Below, piece by piece: positions 12,963 through 15,647 of a DNA stretch of 15,647 nucleotides. This stretch comes from Pseudomonadota bacterium (GTDB taxonomy: Bacteria; Pseudomonadota; Alphaproteobacteria; Sphingomonadales; Sphingomonadaceae). A program made the position numbers and the translations under genes. Below the pieces are notes generated by a model. That model saw only the letters and a program-made list of their open reading frames with translations. It made no database searches and was not told where the DNA came from. Position 1 is the stretch's first letter. Every line of letters begins with the position of its first letter. The stretch covers positions 1 to 15,647 of the forward strand of contig JAEZCZ010000133.1 in NCBI GenBank assembly GCA_023433305.1, in the 5' to 3' direction.

Positions 12963-15286
12963 GCCGCCTCCCGTACTTCGACCAGCGGCACCGACGGCGC
13001 CTCGCCCGCCGCGAAAGCCGCCGCGCTCACGTCGAGCCGATCGCTCGCGAACCGTACCGGCACGTCGAACAGGAACCCGGCCCGCACGTCCGCGCCCTCC
13101 GCCGGCGCGGTCCCGAGCACGATCCAGCCGCCGTCCTCCAGCGTCCAGTCGAACGTCGAGGCGCCCGCCACGCTCACCAGGATGGTGTCGAGGCGCGGCC
13201 GGCTGATCGCGCGCACCTGGCCGTCCTCGTCGCCATAGCGCTTGCACAGCCGGAACCGCGCCGTCATGCCGTCGCCCGTGCCGATGAGCTGATCGTCCGG
13301 CTGCGGCTCGCCGGTCATGCCGTTCGAGCTGAAATCGAACGGGTCGCGCAGCCGGAACCCGCGCGCCGCCCCGCGCCGGGCGCGGAAGAACGCCAGCAAC
13401 TCGCCGAGCTCGGCTTCGGAGCGCATCCCCGGGCCCACATCGAAATGCAGCCGCGCATCGCTCCAGTGGCTCGCCCGCCGCTCGTGCCCCGAGGCCGTCA
13501 GCATCACCGATGTCGCGAATTCCGCGCTCACCCCCGCATCGCGCCCCAGCGCCAGCGGATAGGCCACGTCGTCGAAAGCCTGCATGTCGTCCTCCCCTGA
13601 AGTCGCACGTCCTGAAATCGAAAGGTGCGTGAACCCGTCGCGCGCCACTTGCGGCAGCGCCCACACGAACCGCCGCGCCACGCCCCGCGCCGCCGCTTCC
13701 TCGATCCCGCGATCGATCCGCCGCCAGTAGGCATCGGCATCTTCGGCCCGCAGCACGAACCCGGCGAGGTAGTCCTGGCTCGCCAGCGGATAGCCGAGCC
13801 GCGCCTGCACCGTGGCATAACCGCCCGCCCGCCGGCCCTCGGCCCCCGCGGTCAGCCAGTCGTAATCCTCGAGCTGCAGCCGGTCGTAGGCCGGCCACGC
13901 CCATCCTGCCGGGAGGTTCGCGCGCCGCAGCTCGGGCATCGCCGGGTCGAGCACCGTCGGCGTGAACACCAGCAGCATCGTCTCCGCTCCGCCGCCCGCC
14001 GCCGCCAGCACCACATCGCGCAAGGCCGCAGTCGAAGCCGCCAACGCCGCGCCCGCCTGGTCGAGCAAACCCATCTGGTTCGCGTCGAGCGGCGCGCGCA
14101 TGTCGGCAATCTCCGGCGGAGCGCCGCCGAACAGCGCCTGGGCCGCCGCGTCATAGAGCGCGATGCGCCCGTCCGCCGTCGTCCACCACCACGGCTCGCC
14201 GATCTGGAACGACACCGGCAGCCCCGCCGCCGCCATCAGCGCCACGAACCGCGCGGCGATCCCCTGCAGGAACGCCATCGCCTCCCCGTTTGCCGGCGAC
14301 AGCAGCGCCGAGGGCGGCTCCCACCCGGTCAGCCCCGGCGATCCGTCATAGAACCGCTGCTGCCACTCGGGCGGGCAATGCTCGGCGAACAGCTCGTAGG
14401 AGAGCGAAGCGATCGGCCGATAACCTTGCGCCGCGCAGCGCGCGAAGTAGTCCGCGTGCCACGCCGCCGCCGGCGCGCACAGTTCCGTCTCCCCCGCCAG
14501 CAGCGCGCCGTCCACGCGCCCGAGCCGGTAGAAGTGGCTCATCCCGACGTAGTGGATCACCGCCCCGCGGTACCCGAGCCCGCGCAGGTTCCGCAGCACC
14601 CGTTCGGCTGTCAGGTTGTAGCTGTCGTCGAACGCCGTCGCCATGCCGAGGTCGTGCGGCGGCACCAGCACGTCGCCGATCTCGAGCATCGGCCGGTCGC
14701 CGTAGCAGGCGATATCCGACATTTCGGCCCAGCCGTTCGCCCGCGCGGGCAGCAGCGCCGGGCTCGCCGGGTCGAACCCCGGCGACACCAGCGACACGAA
14801 CATCCGGTCGATGTCCGCCGGATGGACCGGATCGTCCGCCTCCCATCCGCCGGCCAGCGCCGAGAACGGCAGCGTCACCACCGCGTCCTCGGGGCCACCC
14901 TCGGCATAATTCCACAGCCGCACATACCACGCCCGCGCTGCGCCCAGCGCATCGCGGCCCTCGATCGTCAGCGTCGGCCCGTGCACCGCGTCGAGCGCGA
15001 CGATCCCGCCCGAGCGCCAGCGAAACCGCAGCGTCGTGCGCGAATAGTCGCGGTCGGTCTCATAGCGCAGCAGCGGATGGTCGAACCGGTCCGCGCTCTC
15101 CCAGATCAGCCCGGCGAGCGCGTCCGCATGGTGAAATTCCAGCTCCACCCGCAGCGCATCCGCGGCCGTCGTGACCACCGCCGCCATCATCGGCCGCGGA
15201 AAATCCACGGTCCAGAACCGCGGATCGAACCGCTGGATGTAGTCGAAGTCCTGCCCCCGCCGCGCGCGGGCCAGCCAGAAAGCCAT
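12959..15286 (-). CDS. GTA gp12-like distal tail protein (DUF2460) fused to a large N-terminal tail-sheath-like region
   Basis: This is a 775-residue protein. I start at the ATG at 15286 (MAFWLARARRGQDFDYIQRF), which has AGGAGA seven bases upstream; the open frame continues 25 codons further but into a repeat. Residues 568-775 (MQAFDDVAYPLALGRDAGVSAEF ... RLCKRYGDEDG ... VRFASDRLDV) form a complete DUF2460/TIGR02217 domain, the RcGTA gp12 distal-tail family. Residues 1 to about 560 are extra: a beta-rich part, then a segment with YRGAVIHYVGMSH, PIASLSYELFAEHCPPEW and QIGEPWWWT (Glu364), which resembles TIM-barrel glycosidase-like folds and the 'non-contractile tail sheath' proteins named in sphingomonads; this assignment rests on pattern. 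A strong Shine-Dalgarno lies just before Met568, so a separate gp12 could also be made. The stop overlaps the gp13 start. Confidence 0.87.
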   Translation of the reverse strand: MAFWLARARRGQDFDYIQRFDPRFWTVDFPRPMMAAVVTTAADALRVELEFHHADALAGLIWESADRFDHPLLRYETDRDYSRTTLRFRWRSGGIVALDAVHGPTLTIEGRDALGAARAWYVRLWNYAEGGPEDAVVTLPFSALAGGWEADDPVHPADIDRMFVSLVSPGFDPASPALLPARANGWAEMSDIACYGDRPMLEIGDVLVPPHDLGMATAFDDSYNLTAERVLRNLRGLGYRGAVIHYVGMSHFYRLGRVDGALLAGETELCAPAAAWHADYFARCAAQGYRPIASLSYELFAEHCPPEWQQRFYDGSPGLTGWEPPSALLSPANGEAMAFLQGIAARFVALMAAAGLPVSFQIGEPWWWTTADGRIALYDAAAQALFGGAPPEIADMRAPLDANQMGLLDQAGAALAASTAALRDVVLAAAGGGAETMLLVFTPTVLDPAMPELRRANLPAGWAWPAYDRLQLEDYDWLTAGAEGRRAGGYATVQARLGYPLASQDYLAGFVLRAEDADAYWRRIDRGIEEAAARGVARRFVWALPQVARDGFTHLSISGRATSGEDDMQAFDDVAYPLALGRDAGVSAEFATSVMLTASGHERRASHWSDARLHFDVGPGMRSEAELGELLAFFRARRGAARGFRLRDPFDFSSNGMTGEPQPDDQLIGTGDGMTARFRLCKRYGDEDGQVRAISRPRLDTILVSVAGASTFDWTLEDGGWIVLGTAPAEGADVRAGFLFDVPVRFASDRLDVSAAAFAAGEAPSVPLVEVREAA
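13583..13597 (-). promoter_or_regulatory. Internal ribosome binding site and ATG at the domain junction of the gp12-like fusion
   Basis: On the minus strand GGGGAGG (13597-13591) is followed after 6 bases by an in-frame ATG (13585-13583). The ATG is Met568, the first residue of the DUF2460 domain. This is one of the strongest Shine-Dalgarno sequences in the window. Initiation here would give a 208-residue protein, about the normal size of a free gp12. Use in the cell is inference. Confidence 0.55.
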
Positions 15287-15299
15287 ACGATGTCTCCTA

Positions 15300-15434
15300 A
15301 TCCTCCCCGGCACGGGGAGGGGGACCGTGCGCAGCACGGTGGAGGGGGCTCGCGCCCTCACGCTCCCTCGCGCCAGCCCGCCAACCCCCTCCGTCAGCCC
15401 TGCGGGCTGCCAGCTCCCCGCGAGCGGGGAGGAT
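15300..15434. repeat. Structured GC-rich intergenic repeat element (135 bp) inside the GTA-like operon
   Basis: The element is bounded by 9-bp terminal inverted repeats, ATCCTCCCC (15300-15308) and GGGGAGGAT (15426-15434). Inside are hairpins CCTCCCC/GGGGAGG (15302-15320), ACCGTGC/GCACGGT (15324-15340), CAGCCC/GGGCTG (15395-15409) and CTCCCCG/CGGGGAG (15414-15431), plus a long-range pair GGAGGGGG/CCCCCTCC (15341-15348 with 15385-15392). I recognise this general layout from the dispersed intergenic repeats of sphingomonad and related genomes. Only one copy is in the window. It separates the gp11-like stop from the gp12-like ribosome site; its last base is part of the gp11 stop codon. Confidence 0.8.
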
Positions 15435-15647
15435 CAACCCTCCCGCAAAACCCGCCGCACCTGGCTCGCCACCTGCCGCGACGAGCGCCGCAAAGCCGCC
15501 GGCGCGCTCTCGCCCTTGGGCGCCGCCACCTGGATCGAAACCCGCACCTCGCGCGGAGCCGCCGCCGCCGTCTCGACCCGCCCCGCCGCAGTCGGCACGA
15601 ACACCTCCGGCCCGCGCTCGCCCACCCAGTAGGCCGAACCCGGCGCC
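15434..15647 (-). CDS. Tail tape-measure protein, C-terminus (GTA gp11-like, partial)
   Basis: The minus-strand frame is open from the window edge (first full codon at 15646) to the TGA at 15436-15434, giving the last 70 residues of a protein that begins outside. It reads APGSAYWVGERGPEVFVPTA near the edge; 'VGE-GPE-f-P' is the widely conserved C-terminal motif of phage and GTA tape-measure proteins. The rest (AAPKGESAPAALRRSSRQVASQVRRVLREG) is a basic, helical tail. A tape measure fixes tail length and sits inside the tube. The place directly before gp12 matches gp11 of RcGTA. The TGA is completed by the neighbouring repeat element, so the original C-terminus may have been slightly different. 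Confidence 0.82.
   Translation of the reverse strand, partial: APGSAYWVGERGPEVFVPTAAGRVETAAAAPREVRVSIQVAAPKGESAPAALRRSSRQVASQVRRVLREG

Noticed and set aside
15287..15361. 25-codon N-terminal extension of the gp12-like protein
   Set aside because: It lies in the repeat element and upstream of a good Shine-Dalgarno; MAFWLARARRG is the natural start.
8476..15647. A complete prophage
   Set aside because: No integrase, repressor, lysis cassette or attachment site is seen here, and gene order and base composition fit a vertically kept GTA-like cluster; the head genes would lie outside the window, so a defective prophage is not strictly excluded.

Overview
The window is GC-rich, densely packed bacterial chromosome. 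The protein families and gene order point to an alphaproteobacterium, most likely a sphingomonad: argD-argF-hslO in one row, a double cold-shock-domain protein beginning MGYDKGRR, a DUF3617-type secreted protein, and a gene-transfer-agent (GTA)-like tail cluster ending in a DUF2793 gene. The family within Sphingomonadales cannot be settled from this sequence alone.

Layout. (1) Bases 1-178 hold the C-terminus of an OmpA-family outer-membrane/peptidoglycan-binding protein, followed by a textbook intrinsic terminator. (2) On the minus strand, 298-1547 holds a two-gene unit: terC (TerC-family membrane protein) overlapping a DUF442/TIGR01244 protein through a GTGA junction. (3) Divergent from it at 1735 is a cold-shock protein with two CSDs and a glycine/arginine-rich N-terminal tail. 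Its leader has a hairpin next to the ribosome binding site, and two more hairpins follow the gene. (4) 2615-5691 carries argD, argF (stop and start overlap) and hslO (Hsp33), with a palindromic terminator-like hairpin built on the argF stop codon. (5) 5770-8489 carries a secreted DUF3617-like protein with its own probable promoter, then queC (preQ0 synthase), then a spinster-like MFS transporter 3 nt behind queC. (6) From 15647 back to 8476 everything is on the minus strand: the tail end of a GTA/phage-like structural operon in the order of the Rhodobacter capsulatus GTA (gp11 tape-measure C-terminus, gp12, gp13, gp14, gp15), then a DUF2793 protein, then a Cu/Zn superoxide dismutase lipoprotein whose 3' end overlaps the end of the MFS gene.

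How the genes work together. argD and argF supply two arginine-biosynthesis steps (N-acetylornithine formation, ornithine to citrulline); Hsp33 is a redox-activated holdase that travels with them. The GTA genes encode the distal end of a siphovirus-like tail: tape measure, distal tail/baseplate, Fe-S-type hub, NlpC/P60 peptidoglycan hydrolase and the host-contact 'megatron'-type protein. Compared with the Rhodobacter layout this set is rearranged. The gp12 homologue carries about 567 extra N-terminal residues, while the gp15 homologue appears to lack the N-terminal TIM-barrel half.

The most interesting points are the gp12 fusion with a perfectly placed internal Shine-Dalgarno/ATG at its domain junction, a 135-bp structured intergenic repeat inserted between gp11 and gp12 that supplies part of the gp11 stop codon, and the RGG-tailed cold-shock protein with a structured leader. 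I see no tRNA, rRNA, CRISPR array, insertion sequence or integrase. I do not find a wholly new system; the GTA tail module is the accessory-type region that best repays a closer look.
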